In this document: in pieces, positions 43,621 through 53,801 of the stretch
Layout: every line of letters starts with the position of its first letter
Numbering within the stretch: the stretch's first letter is position 1
Assembly (NCBI GenBank): GCA_023954375.1
Contig: JAMLIC010000030.1
Span: forward strand, 47,726 to 111,725
Length of the DNA stretch: 64,000 nt
Direction of reading: 5' to 3'
From: Planctomycetota bacterium
GTDB taxonomy: Bacteria; Planctomycetota; J058
Program-made: the position numbers and the translations under genes
The notes under the pieces: generated by a model
What the model saw: the letters and a program-made list of their open reading frames with translations, nothing else
Told to the model about the DNA's origin: nothing
The model's database searches: none

Positions 43621-45645
43621 CTACAGCCCCCCGAGCGCGGCCCGCGCCTCGGCGAGGGCCGCCGCGGCCTCGCGCGCCTTCTGCGAGCCGGCGGGCAGGC
43701 GCTCGAGCGCGCGCGCGCAGTCGTCCGCCGCGCCGCGGTGGTCGCCCAGCCGCCCCCGCGAGATCCCGCGGTTGGTTAGCACGACCGGCTGAGCCGCGTC
43801 GAGCTCGAGCGACCGGGTCAGGGCCTCGACGGCGCGCGCGTGGTCCCCCGTCATCTGGTACAGCGCGCCGAGGTTGGCGAGCGTGTGCGCCGGCGTCGGG
43901 TCGCCGAGCGCCAGCGCGCGCTCGAGGTCCGCGGCCCCGCCGGCGAGGTCGCCCGCGTGCGCCCGGGCGACCCCGCGGTTCGCGAGGGCCACCGGGTCGT
44001 CGGGCGCGAGCGCCAGGGCGCGGTCGTGGTCCTCCATGGCGCCGCGGTGGTCCCCGAGGCGCTCGCGCACCGTCCCGCGGTCGCGCCAGGTCGCCGCCGC
44101 CGAGGGGTCGAGCTCGAGCGCCCGCGTCAGGTCGGCCAGCCCCCCGCGCGAGTCGCCGAGCCGGTCCCGGCAGGCGCCGCGGCGGTGCCAGAGGCGCGCG
44201 TCGTCGGGGTGCACGGCGAGCGCGCGGTCGAGGTCGTCCCGCGCGCCCTCGATGTCGCCCAGCGTCTGCCGGGCGAGCGAGCGGTTGGCGGCGGCGAGCC
44301 CGTACCCCGGATGGGCCGCGAGCGCCCGGTCGAACCACCCGAGCGCCGCGGCCGCGTCCCCACCGGCCAGGAGGACGCTGCCGACGTTGTTGAGGGCGGG
44401 CGGGTCGTCGGGGTCGAGCGCCTGCGCGCGGCGCGCGACCTCGAGCGCCCGCGCGAGGTCGCCGCCGGACACGAGCGCCTCCACCTCCTCGCACAGGCGC
44501 ACGACCTCCGGGCGGCGGCCACGGGGCATCGGCGGCGCAGGAGCCGGCGCGGCGTCGGCCTCGTCCGCCGACCGGGCCGGCGGCGCCTCCGCGGGGGCCG
44601 ACGCCGCGGCGGCCGCGAGCCGGGCCTCGAGGTCGGCCACGCGAGCGGTCAGGCGGGCGACCTCGTCCGCCGCGGCCCCGCGCGCCTGCGCCCGCCCGAG
44701 GACGACGCCGAGCCCGAGCGCGACGACCGCGGCGGCCGCCGCCGCGCCGACGGCCAGGGCGGCGCCCCGCGCCGGGCCGCCCCGCGCCGGCCGCGCGCGC
44801 CGCGCCGCGGCCCAGCCCTCGACCGCCTCGGCGAGCGCCCCCGCCGACGACCAGCGCGCCGCGGGGTCGCGCGCCAGGGCCTTCAGGATCACCTCCTCGA
44901 GCGCCGGGTCGAGGTCGCGGCGCAGCTGGCGCGGCGGCGTGATCCGCCCGTGCACCGTCGCCTCCAGGATCGACAGGGCCGAGGCGCCGGCGAGCGGGGG
45001 CTGCCCCGCGACCAGCTCGTACAGGGTCGCGCCGAGCCCGTAGACGTCGGACCTCGGGCCCACCTGCGCCCGGTCGCCCACCGCCTGCTCCGGCGCCATG
45101 TAGCACGGGGTGCCGACCACCTCGCCGTCGCGCGTGAGCCGCCGCCCGTCGGCCTGCAGGGCGGCCAGGCCGAAGTCGGTCAGGCGCGGGCGGCCGTCGG
45201 GCCCGAGGAGCACGTTCTCGGGCTTCACGTCGCGGTGCAGGACGCCGCGCTCGTGCGCGTGCTGCAGCGCCCGGGCGAGCTCCGCGACGAGGCCGGCGGC
45301 GCGGGCCTGCCCGAGGCGCCCCTCGCGCCGCAGGAGCTCCCGCAGGCTCTCGCCCTGGACCAGCTCCATGACGAGGTAGGGGCGGCCGCGCTCGACCCCC
45401 GCCGCGAGGACCGGCACGATCCCCGGGTGGCGGAGGTTGCCGGCCGTCTGCGCCTCGCGCTGGAGGCGGGCGAACGAGTCGGCGTCGGCCGCCTGCGGCT
45501 GGAGGACCTTGACCGCGACCTCCCGGCCGACGAGCGGGTCCCGCGCGCGGTAGACGACCCCCATGCCGCCGCGGCCCAGCTCGCCCAGGAGCTCGTAGTG
45601 GCCCAGCTTCACGCCCCGCCACGATGGCCGCCCGAGCGCCGCCAC
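43621..45645 (-). CDS. Membrane Ser/Thr protein kinase with TPR repeats
   Basis: 674 aa. Kinase domain at about 14-275: LGRGGMGVVYRARD, VAVKVLQ, VLHRDVKPENVLL, TDFGLAAL, GTPCYMAPEQ; complete. One membrane helix (about 295-317, VGAAAAAAVVALGLGVVLG), a short coiled segment, then seven or eight clear TPR units with the W/A/G/Y/A/P pattern (ALNNVGSVLLAGGDAAAALG, WFDRALAAHPGYGLAAANRS, WRDRGTVRERLGDHRGAMED). TPRs should scaffold partners outside the membrane. GTG at 45645; a GTG at about 45612 before KLGHYELLGE is also possible. Divergent from the secretin gene. Confidence 0.88.
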   Translation of the reverse strand: MAALGRPSWRGVKLGHYELLGELGRGGMGVVYRARDPLVGREVAVKVLQPQAADADSFARLQREAQTAGNLRHPGIVPVLAAGVERGRPYLVMELVQGESLRELLRREGRLGQARAAGLVAELARALQHAHERGVLHRDVKPENVLLGPDGRPRLTDFGLAALQADGRRLTRDGEVVGTPCYMAPEQAVGDRAQVGPRSDVYGLGATLYELVAGQPPLAGASALSILEATVHGRITPPRQLRRDLDPALEEVILKALARDPAARWSSAGALAEAVEGWAAARRARPARGGPARGAALAVGAAAAAAVVALGLGVVLGRAQARGAAADEVARLTARVADLEARLAAAAASAPAEAPPARSADEADAAPAPAPPMPRGRRPEVVRLCEEVEALVSGGDLARALEVARRAQALDPDDPPALNNVGSVLLAGGDAAAALGWFDRALAAHPGYGLAAANRSLARQTLGDIEGARDDLDRALAVHPDDARLWHRRGACRDRLGDSRGGLADLTRALELDPSAAATWRDRGTVRERLGDHRGAMEDHDRALALAPDDPVALANRGVARAHAGDLAGGAADLERALALGDPTPAHTLANLGALYQMTGDHARAVEALTRSLELDAAQPVVLTNRGISRGRLGDHRGAADDCARALERLPAGSQKAREAAAALAEARAALGGL

Positions 45646-45693
45646 GCCAGGAGGCTGGCTTTCAACCCCTGCCGGGGGTTAAGGTCGTGCGCG

Positions 45694-46989
45694 ATGGTCC
45701 GGGGGAGGAGCAGCCGAGCGCGGGCGTGGGCCCTGGCGCTCGCGGCGGCAGCCGCGGGCGCGGGCTGCAGCGCGTCGCCGCCGCCGCCGCGGCCGCCGCG
45801 CGAGGACCCGCCCATGCTCATGGCGCAGGTCGAGGACCCGGCCGGCACGGCCACCCGCCCGGACCCGCCGACCGACTTCCTCGACTTCCCGGCGGCGCCC
45901 GACCTCCTGCCGCGCGACTACGAGATGGAGGAGCCGGCCGGCTCCGCGCTCGCCGGCTACGTGACGCGCTTCTACCGCGTGCGCAGCCAGGCCGGGCAGG
46001 CGCTGATCGACGTCCTGAACCACTGGAAGTCGCAGAAGGCGCGGATCGTCAACGTCCCGCAGCACAACATGCTGATCATCACGGAGGAGCGCGAGCGGCT
46101 CCCCGTGCTCGAGAAGGTCCTGCAGCAGGTCGACCTCGTCCCGCCGCAGGTGGAGATCGAGGCGCGCGTCATCGAGATCCTCGAGACCGACGGCTTCGAG
46201 TTCGGCTTCGAGCTGCGCGTCGACCGCGCCCCCGCCGGCAACACGGCGCTCCGCCGCTACGACGGCAGCTTCCACTCGAACAGCTTCCTCTCGTCGCTCA
46301 CGAACCAGGCGGCGCCCTTCCAGGGCGCGTCCATGACCTGGTCGAGCGTGGGGAAGGTGGTCAAGGAGCTCGGCGACTTCGAGTTCATCATGCGCGCCCT
46401 GCAGACCGAGGGCTACGCGGAGATCGTCTCCGCGCCGCGCGTCGTGTGCCGGTCGGGCCAGCGGGCGATCCTGCGCACGGCGACCAAGCTGCCGATCCAG
46501 GACTTCCTCGTCCAGTCCACGAACAACGTGCGCATCGCCACGCGGTTCGAGTCGGTCGGCGTGACGCTCGAGGTGGCGCCGACCGTCGTCGGGCGCGACG
46601 CGATCACGGTCGAGGTCAAGCCGTCGGTCTCGAACGTCGTGCGCTTCGAGTTCAGCCCCGCCGCCGGCGGGATCCCCGTCCCGGTGATCGCCGAGCGCTC
46701 GGCCGTCACCCAGGTCGACATCCGCAACGGCGAGATCCTCGTGATCGGCGGCCTGCTCGACACCCAGTCGCGCACCGACCAGCGCCGGGTGCCGTTCATC
46801 GGCCGGCTGCCGATCATCGGCCGCCTGTTCTCCTCGACGGACGACCTGGAGCAGAAGACGAACGTCGTGTTCATCCTCCGCATCCGGATCCTCACGTCGG
46901 CCGAGAAGGCGCGGAACCGCGACGAGATCCCGCTCACGCGCGAGGAGCGCACCCGGCTCCAGGAGCGCGACGAGGGCGACGGCCGTTAG
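45694..46989 (+). CDS. Secretin-domain outer-membrane lipoprotein (GspD/PilQ family)
   Basis: 431 aa. Lipoprotein signal with Cys25 (AAGAGCSA), a Pro-rich spacer, an N1/N3-like ring domain (LIDVLNHWKSQKARIVNVPQ, ERERLPVLEKVLQQVDLVPP) and the secretin domain (PPQVEIEARVIEILETDGFE, VSAPRVVCRSGQRAILRTAT, GVTLEVAPTVVGRDAITVEV, NGEILVIGGLLDTQSRT, PFIGRLPIIGRLFSS). It should make an outer-membrane gate for a type II secretion, pilus or related machine. It is short and its machine is not encoded here. TAAGGT lies eight bases before the ATG, next to an AACCCC/GGGGTT palindrome shared with the divergent kinase promoter. Confidence 0.88.
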   Translation: MVRGRSSRARAWALALAAAAAGAGCSASPPPPRPPREDPPMLMAQVEDPAGTATRPDPPTDFLDFPAAPDLLPRDYEMEEPAGSALAGYVTRFYRVRSQAGQALIDVLNHWKSQKARIVNVPQHNMLIITEERERLPVLEKVLQQVDLVPPQVEIEARVIEILETDGFEFGFELRVDRAPAGNTALRRYDGSFHSNSFLSSLTNQAAPFQGASMTWSSVGKVVKELGDFEFIMRALQTEGYAEIVSAPRVVCRSGQRAILRTATKLPIQDFLVQSTNNVRIATRFESVGVTLEVAPTVVGRDAITVEVKPSVSNVVRFEFSPAAGGIPVPVIAERSAVTQVDIRNGEILVIGGLLDTQSRTDQRRVPFIGRLPIIGRLFSSTDDLEQKTNVVFILRIRILTSAEKARNRDEIPLTREERTRLQERDEGDGR

Positions 46990-47067
46990 CCACCGTTGGC
47001 CACGAGCTGCCGGGTCGACCCGTTCCCGTTCCACGAGCAGAAGCTGCTCGCTGGTCGAGACCTCCTC

Positions 47068-47290
47068 CTCTTCGCAGCAGGAGTCCTGCACGAGCCGATC
47101 TGCAGGTCACGGGTGGAACGGAGCAACGAGCGAGGCGCGGCCGACGAGGCCGAGGCGATGCCGCGCGAAGGCGCGCGACGGCGACCTCCTGGTCGCCGAG
47201 CGCGCCTGAGCGGTCGCGGTGGCGAGCGCAGCGAGCCGCCCCGACGCACGGCGACGCCCGGCATCGTCGGCCGCAGCCGTCGATCACACC
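47068..47290 (-). repeat. Dispersed repeat B3
   Basis: Inverse copy of family B. Read on the minus strand it begins GGTGTGATCGACGGCTGCGG and ends CTCCTGCTGCGAAGAGGAGG. It is longer and more diverged than B1/B2, with an extra CTGCAGATCGGCTCGTGCAG stretch. It fills the gap from the secretin stop to the next gene. Confidence 0.8.
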
Positions 47291-47333
47291 GTGAGGTGGC
47301 GCCGGCGGGGCGGCGCGCGTAAGACGAAGGGCA

Positions 47334-50300
47334 GTGAACGCCCGGGGGGGACCATCGGCGCTCGACGCGCGCGTGGCGGAGCTGCTCGTCGCGCGCGGCC
47401 TCGTCAACCCGCCGGCCCTCGAGGCGCTCCGCGTCCGGGCCGCCTCGCGGGCTCCGGGGCCGAGCGGGTCGGCGCTGCTCGACGTGGCGGTCGAGCTGAA
47501 CGTCGTCCCCCGCCCCACGGCGCTCGTCGTCCTCGCGGAGGCGCGCGGCGGGCGCCCCGCCGCGCCGGCGCCGGCCGACGTCACGGCGTGGTCGGAGGCC
47601 GGCCCGGCCACCGCGGCGGGGCCGGCGAGCGAGGGCGGGCGCGCGACCGCCGACTCCCAGCGCACCCGCTGGGCAGAGACGAGCCAGGCGGCGGCGCAGG
47701 TCCCCGACGACACGACCCGCTGGGAGGCGGGGGCGGACGACCGCACGATGCAGACGCCGACGCGCGGCGCCTCGACCCACCCCGGGGCGGGGGGGGGCCC
47801 CCCCCCCCGCCGCCGCCGCCGCCGCGCCCCGCCCCGCCGGCGCGCAGGGCGAGCCGCCGGAGGCCCGCTACGAGGTGCTCGAGGGCGGCCCGGGCGACGA
47901 CGGCGGCGGGCGCCGCGTCCTCGACCGGCGGCTGCAGCGGCAGGTGCTCCTCGTCGTGGCCGGCGCGGCGCCCGGCGACGACCGGCGCCTGGCCCGCCAC
48001 GCGCGGATCCTCGCCCAGCTCGACCACCCCGCGATCCCGCGCGTGCACGACGCCCTGCGCTGGGACGGGCGCCCGGCCTTCACGACCGACGCCGTCGAGG
48101 GCCAGGCGTTCGGCGCCGCGAAGGGCACGGAGGAGCCCGCCCTCCTGCGCGCGTTCCTCGACGTGGCGGCGGCGGTCGCGCACGCGCACGAGCGCGGGAT
48201 CGTCCACGGCGCGCTCGCCCCGGCGCGCGTCGTCCTCGGCACCTACGGCCGCGCCTGGGTCACCGGCTGGGAGCTGGCGCGCGCCCTGCCCGGCGGCCCC
48301 CCGCCGGCCCTGCGCGCCGCCGCCGACCTCGAGGTCGTGCGCCTGCCTCGCGACGCGGTCCGCGCGCCGGAGCTCCTCGAGGGCGGCGCGCCAGGGGTCG
48401 CCGCCGACGTGTGGGGGCTGGGGCGGATCCTCGAGCGCGTGGTCGCGCGCGCCGGCCGCGGCGCCGCGCCGGAGCTGCGGGCGATCGCGCGCAAGGCCTG
48501 CGCGCGCGAGCCCGACGCGCGCTACGAGGCCGCGGCCGACCTGGCCGAGGACGTGCGCCGCTACCTCGACGGGCGCCGCGTCGGCGCCGTGCGCGAGACG
48601 CCGCTCATGGCCGTGCGCCGCCTCGCCAAGCACCACCCGCTGGCCAGCGGCGTGGCCGGGGCCGCGCTCGCCGTCGTCCTCGGCGCCGGCGTCCTCACGC
48701 TCCTCGTCACCCGCCAGCAGTACGCCCAGGCGCGCGCCCAGCGCGACCTCGCGCGCGAGCAGCGCGCGCGCGCGGCGGCGCTCGAGGTCGAGGCCCGCGC
48801 CGCCCGCGACGCCGCCCTGGCGCGCCGGCGCGTGGCCGAGCGGCGGGTGGAGCTCGAGCGCCTCCTGAGCGCGCCCGCCGCCGGCGTCGACGACCCCGAC
48901 GCGGCCCGCGGGCGGCAGCTGCACCTCGCCGCCGAGGCGCTCCGCGCGCTCGAGCAGGAGCAGGGCGGCGGCGAGGCCACGTTCGCCGCGGCGCGCGTCC
49001 TGCGCGCGCGCGCGGAGCACCACCTGCGCGGCGCCGCGCGCCCGGACCCCGCGCGCGCCCTGGTCGACCTCCGCGCCCTGTGCGCACAGCTCGCGCGGCG
49101 CCTCGACGGCGCCCCCGACGGCGACGGCGGCCCGCTCGACGAGCTGGCCCTCGCCCGCCTCCAGCTCGCCGACGCGCTCCTGGCGCGCTTCCTCGCCGCC
49201 CGCCGCCTGCCCGGCGAGGCCGCCCGCGCCGAGGAGGAGGAGGCCCTGGCGGCGATGGCGGGGCTCGACGCCACCCGCGAGCTGGCCCGCCTCGAGCGCG
49301 CCGTGCGCGCGGTCGAGGCCGAGGCGGCGCGCCTCGCGGCGGCGCGGCCGCCAGGGATCGTGCCCGACGAGCCGCGCCTGCTCGAGGAGGTGGCGGCGCT
49401 CACGAAGGCCCGCCCCGACCTGGCCTACGCCCACGAGCTGCACGGGCGCCTCCGGGTCGCCCTGAGCGTCCCGGGTCATCACCGCACCGTCGTCGTGCGC
49501 TTCCCGGACGGCACGCAGGCCCAGGCGCGCGAGCAGTACGACCGCGCCTTCGGGGCCTTCTTCCGGGCCTCCTACCTCGACCCGAGCGAGCCCGAGCCGG
49601 CCGTGAGCTACCTCGAGGTCTGGAACGCGAAGTTCGCCCTCCACTACCCCTGGCGCTGGATCGGCGGCTGGGCGCTGGGCAGCGCGATCGCCCCGGCGCG
49701 CCTCACGCCGCGCCCCGAGCCGTCGCTGCGCGTCGCGCGGCTCCTCGAGCGCCTGGAGCGGCCGGCGGCCGTCCTCGAGCTCCTCCGGCCCTGGGCCGGC
49801 GCGGCCGACCTCGAGCCGGCGCAGCGGGCGGATGTCGAGCTGATCCGCGCGCGCGCGCGCCTGGGCTGCGGCCTCCCGGTCGCGCCCGACGAGCTACAAG
49901 GCCTCGAGCCGCCGCCGGCGCTCGTGGCCGACCGGCGCCTCCTCCTCGGCTGGGCGCTCCTCGTCGCCGGCGACGTCGGCCGGGGCTACGAGGAGCTCCT
50001 GGGTTCGCTCCGGACGCCGCCGGGGCCGACGAACGGGCTCCGCGACCTCGAGGACGCGCTGGCCGACCAGCGCGTCGACCCGCGCGCGCTCCTGCCCGCG
50101 CTCGACGCCACGATCCCGCCGCCCGGCGATGCCGACCAGAGCCCGGTGGTCCACGCCCTCCTCCTGGCCCGCATCCAGGCGCGCGCGCGCCTCGGGCTCC
50201 AGGACGCGGCGGGCGACGTCCAGCGCCTCGAGCGCATCGCGACCCACAACTTCTCGCCCTCGACCCGGAACCACGCCCGCCTGACGCTGGCGGTCGCGAC

Positions 50301-50562
50301 CGACCACGCGCGGCGTCAGCCGCAGCACCCGGGGAGCCACCTGGAGGCGCTCCTCCTCTGGGCGCGCGTCAATCAGGACGTGGGCAGCACCGAGCGCGAG
50401 GCGGCCCAGGCTCACGCCCTGATCGTCGCCCGCCTGCGCGCGCTCGGCGCGCACGGCGCCGCGGAGAGGTTCGAGGGCTTCGACCCGGTCGACGAGGTCT
50501 ACGTGCGCCGCGCGTGGGTCCCCCCCGTGGTGCACGCGTGGCGCGCCGAGGACGACCGATGA
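47334..50562 (+). CDS. Membrane pseudokinase, frame interrupted at a G/C tract
   Basis: The first 150 codons (from GTG 47334) give a small conserved domain (LDARVAELLVARGLVNPPAL) and a Thr/Ala-rich linker. At 47788-47830 a G-run/C-run/CCG-repeat shifts the frame. The continuation, EPPEARYEVLEGG, runs unbroken to 50562. The kinase-like part lacks a glycine loop and has VHGALAPARVVL in place of HRDLKPxN and VTGWELA in place of DFG, so it cannot catalyse in the usual way. A membrane helix (about ALAVVLGAGVLTLLV), a coiled coil and a 600-residue helical region follow. The last codons overlap the start of an active kinase (ATGA). Confidence 0.8.
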
Positions 50563-53402
50563 CGCTGCTCGCGGGGCGCTACGAGGTGCTGGGAGAGATC
50601 GCCCGCGGCGGCATGGGGCGGGTCGTGCGCGCGCGCGACCGCGTCCTCGACCGCGAGGTGGCGATCAAGCTCCTCCTGGGCCGCGCCCGGGGACTGCTCC
50701 AGGCGCGCTTCCTCGAGGAGTCGCAGGTCACGGGGCAGCTCGCCCACCCGAACATCGTCCCCGTGCACGACCTGGGGCTCAGCGACGACGAGCCGTTCCT
50801 CGTCATGAAGCTGGTGCAGGGGCGCACGCTGCGCGAGGTGACCAAGGCGCTCAAGGCGGGCGACCGCCGCGCCCGGCTCGAGTTCGAGCGGCCGCGGCTC
50901 GTGCGCCTGTTCCTCAAGGTCTGCGAGGCCGTCGGCTACGCGCACGGCCGCGGCGTGATCCACCGCGACCTCAAGCCGTCGAACATCATGGTCGCGCGCG
51001 GCGACGAGGTCCTGGTCATGGACTGGGGCCTGGCGAAGCCCTACCGCGACGCCGACGGCGACCACCCCGACCTGATCCGCAGCCAGGTGCGGACGTTCCG
51101 CGGCGCCGACCTCTCCGGGTCGCTCGCCGGCTCGCTCGACCTGTCCGGCTCGCGCGTCGGCGGGCCGGGCGACACCGTCGCCGAGCGCAGCCACGACGGG
51201 CAGACGCAGGGCGACACCTCGCAGCTCACCGCCGAGGGCGACATCGTCGGCACCCCGGCCTACATGCCCCCCGAGCAGGTCGACGACGCGTCGCGCCTCG
51301 ACCCGCGGGCGGACGTCTACTCGCTCGGCGCCTGCCTCTACGAGCTCCTCACCCTGCGCCCGCCGTACGAGGGCGGCGGCATGGAGGTGGTCACCACGCT
51401 GGTGCGCGAGGCGCCGCCGACGCCGCGGGCCGCCGCGCCGGACGAGGAGATCCCGCCGGCGCTCGAGGCGATCGTGCTCAAGGCGATGTCCCGCGACCCC
51501 AAGGGGCGCTACCCGGACGCCGGCGCCCTCGCCGCGGAGGTGGCGCGCTGGCTCGACGGCCAGGCGGTGGGCGCCTACCAGGAGTCGACGCGCGAGGCGC
51601 TCGGGCGCCTGCTGCGGCGGCACAAGGGGCTCGTGGCCACGATCGCCGCGTCGGTCGTCGTCGCGCAGGCGGCGCTCGTCGGGGCCGCCGCGCTGGTGCG
51701 CGCCGAGCGCCGGCAGGTCGAGCTCGAGTCGGCCGACGCGCGCGCCGCGGCGACCCAGGCCGACGACGGGCGGCGCGCCGCCGAGGTCGAGGGCCAGCGG
51801 GCGAAGCTGCTCGCGCGCGCGGCGGCGCTCACCGGGCGATGCGTGCTCGTGGCCTCCGAGCTCGACCGGAGGGCGCGCGACCTCGTGCCGCTCGAGCCCG
51901 GCGACGCGGCCGCGGGCGCGCAGGAGGTCACGCTGGCCGAGCTGCGCCGCCAGGCGCGCGCGGAGCTCGTCGCCACACGCGCGGAGCTCGAGCGGCTCGG
52001 CGCCGCCGACGACCTCGGCCCGTTCCTCGCCGAGGTCGAGGCCGCCCTGCGCGGGGTCGACGCCGCCTACCTCGACGCGCTCCTCGCCCGCTCACCCCGG
52101 CGCGCGCTCGCGCTCCTGGCCGAGGAGGGCCTCTCGCTCACCCCGGGCGCGCGCGCGCTGGGGCTCGCCCGCGCTCACCACCGCCTGGGCGCCTTCCCGG
52201 CGGCGCTCGCCGCCCTGAGCGCCGTCGACGCGGAGGAGCTCGGGGCCGCCGGCGCGGCGCTGAAGGACCTCCTCGGCCACGGCGCGCTCGACCAGGTCGA
52301 GGCGCGGTTCACGGCCGCGATCCGCGCCGAGCCGGACCGCGCCTGGCTCTACCTGCGGCGCGCCGAGGCCCGGGCGCGGCAGGGCAAGTTCGACGAGGCG
52401 AACGTCGACTACGACCGGGCGGCCCGCCTGCAGCGGATCGACGCCTGGATCTACAGCTCCCGCGTCCGCTACACCTACCCGCTCGTGAGCTACCACGGCG
52501 AGACGAAGCTCCTCGAGAACACGCTCAAGCTCGTGGGCGAGCTGGCGCCGGACAACCGCGAGGCCGAGGACCTGGCGGCGCGCGGCCACCTGTGGGGCCG
52601 CGGGGACTGGGACGGCTACCGCAAGAGCATCGCCGCCCTGGCCGGCGACGACGTCGTGCGCCGCGCCCGGCTCGAGGCGGAGGGCGCCCTGGTCGTCCAG
52701 CGCTGGCAGGAGGCCGCCGCCGCCGCCGAGGAGGTCCTGACCCTCACGGCCGACGACCCGGTGGCGCTCGGCTGCCTTGCCGAGGCGCGGCTCGAGCTCG
52801 GGCAGGTCGACGAGGCCGCGCGCGCCGCCCGGCGCGCCCTCGCGCTCGCCCCCGACGAGCCGCGCGCGGCCACCGCGCTCGGCCGGGTGCTCGCTCGGCG
52901 CGGCGGGCGCGAGCTCGACGAGGGCCTGCGCCTCCTGGAGGCCGGCGCGCGCGGCGCGCTGTCGAGCGACCCGTGGCGGCACCTCGCCGAGGCGCTCCTG
53001 CGGTCGGACTCGCCGCAGCGCTGGGAGGACGGGGTGCAGGCGGCCCGCCGCGGCCTGGCCCTCGACCCCTACGCCCTCCTCTACTACCACCCCTCGGCGC
53101 GGCCGATCGCGGGCGACCCGCGCCTGCACCGGGTGATCGCCCGGCTGCGCGTGAAGCAGGGTCGCCACGGCGCGGCGATCGCGCACCACATGCGCGCCTT
53201 CGTCATGGGGCAGGCGCGCGCGCACCAGGCCCTCGGCACCGACCTCGTCGACGCGCTCGAGGCGGGCGACCTCCACGAGCGGCTGGGCCTCCTCAACGAG
53301 GCCCTGAGCCTGTGGAGCATGGCGAAGAACGACCCGGCGCTCGCCGAGCAGGCGGAGGCGCGCTCCCGGCGCCTGCTCGAGCGGCACGGGGGCGGGCGGT
53401 GA
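50559..53402 (+). CDS. Membrane Ser/Thr protein kinase with TPR repeats
   Basis: 947 aa. Kinase domain about 8-345: IARGGMGRVVRARD, VAIKLLL, VIHRDLKPSNIMV, VMDWGLAKPY (DWG instead of DFG), GTPAYMPPEQ. Between DWG and GTP sits a 70-residue Ser/Gly/Asp-rich insert (SGSLAGSLDLSGSRVG..) in the activation loop. Membrane helix near 360-385 (LVATIAASVVVAQAALVGAA), coiled coil, then TPR-type repeats (AWLYLRRAEARARQGKFDEA, ALGCLAEARLELGQVDEAAR). Overlaps the pseudokinase upstream; the two almost certainly act together. Confidence 0.88.
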   Translation: MTLLAGRYEVLGEIARGGMGRVVRARDRVLDREVAIKLLLGRARGLLQARFLEESQVTGQLAHPNIVPVHDLGLSDDEPFLVMKLVQGRTLREVTKALKAGDRRARLEFERPRLVRLFLKVCEAVGYAHGRGVIHRDLKPSNIMVARGDEVLVMDWGLAKPYRDADGDHPDLIRSQVRTFRGADLSGSLAGSLDLSGSRVGGPGDTVAERSHDGQTQGDTSQLTAEGDIVGTPAYMPPEQVDDASRLDPRADVYSLGACLYELLTLRPPYEGGGMEVVTTLVREAPPTPRAAAPDEEIPPALEAIVLKAMSRDPKGRYPDAGALAAEVARWLDGQAVGAYQESTREALGRLLRRHKGLVATIAASVVVAQAALVGAAALVRAERRQVELESADARAAATQADDGRRAAEVEGQRAKLLARAAALTGRCVLVASELDRRARDLVPLEPGDAAAGAQEVTLAELRRQARAELVATRAELERLGAADDLGPFLAEVEAALRGVDAAYLDALLARSPRRALALLAEEGLSLTPGARALGLARAHHRLGAFPAALAALSAVDAEELGAAGAALKDLLGHGALDQVEARFTAAIRAEPDRAWLYLRRAEARARQGKFDEANVDYDRAARLQRIDAWIYSSRVRYTYPLVSYHGETKLLENTLKLVGELAPDNREAEDLAARGHLWGRGDWDGYRKSIAALAGDDVVRRARLEAEGALVVQRWQEAAAAAEEVLTLTADDPVALGCLAEARLELGQVDEAARAARRALALAPDEPRAATALGRVLARRGGRELDEGLRLLEAGARGALSSDPWRHLAEALLRSDSPQRWEDGVQAARRGLALDPYALLYYHPSARPIAGDPRLHRVIARLRVKQGRHGAAIAHHMRAFVMGQARAHQALGTDLVDALEAGDLHERLGLLNEALSLWSMAKNDPALAEQAEARSRRLLERHGGGR

Positions 53403-53433
53403 CTCGACTCGCCCCGCTCGTCACTCGACCGGA

Positions 53434-53563
53434 TCGATCGTCCGGCGTGCGGGCTCACATGGGACACGGAGGCAACGGAGGTCCACGAAGGTCCGGGAGG
53501 TCTTGTCCTTGCGGTCTCCTCCGTGGCCTCCGTCGTTCTTCGTTGCCTCCGTGTCCCATGTGA
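53434..53563. repeat. Palindromic repeat A4
   Basis: GTGCGGGCTCACATGGGACACGG to the complementary CCGTGTCCCATGTGA, the longest clean member of family A, with TCTTGTCCTT at the loop as in A3. It abuts D2. Confidence 0.88.
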
Positions 53564-53760
53564 ACGCGCTCACCGCTTGATCTGCGAGCGAAGCGAGCAG
53601 AAACCCCGCGCGCAGCCTCACCAGCGGGGGGGGCCCCCCCCCCCGCCGCGGCGCCCGCGCGGCGGCGGCGCCGCGCGCGACAGGTGCCTCACTGCGGATC
53701 GGAGCATCGAGCCGCGCGCCCGCACGTGGACATCAGAACGAGCGACGGCCGCTGTGAGCC
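53562..53760 (-). repeat. Dispersed repeat D2
   Basis: Inverse copy of D1, starting GAACGCGCTCACCGCTTGAT on the plus strand and ending AGCGACGGCCGCTGTGAGCC. The middle holds a G/C homopolymer (about 53627-53646) absent from D1. With A4 it fills the whole 399-base gap between the kinase and the DUF4382 gene. Confidence 0.85.
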
Positions 53761-53801
53761 CAGGCGTGGGAGTCAACGATCGAATCGTGCGGCCGGCCCT
53801 G

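Noticed and set aside
47334..53402. One 2022-aa reading frame spanning both kinase genes
   Set aside because: The middle part (about 47830-50558) is an Arg/Pro/Gly-rich shadow frame. The conserved pseudokinase protein is in another frame, so two genes with a frameshift explain it better.
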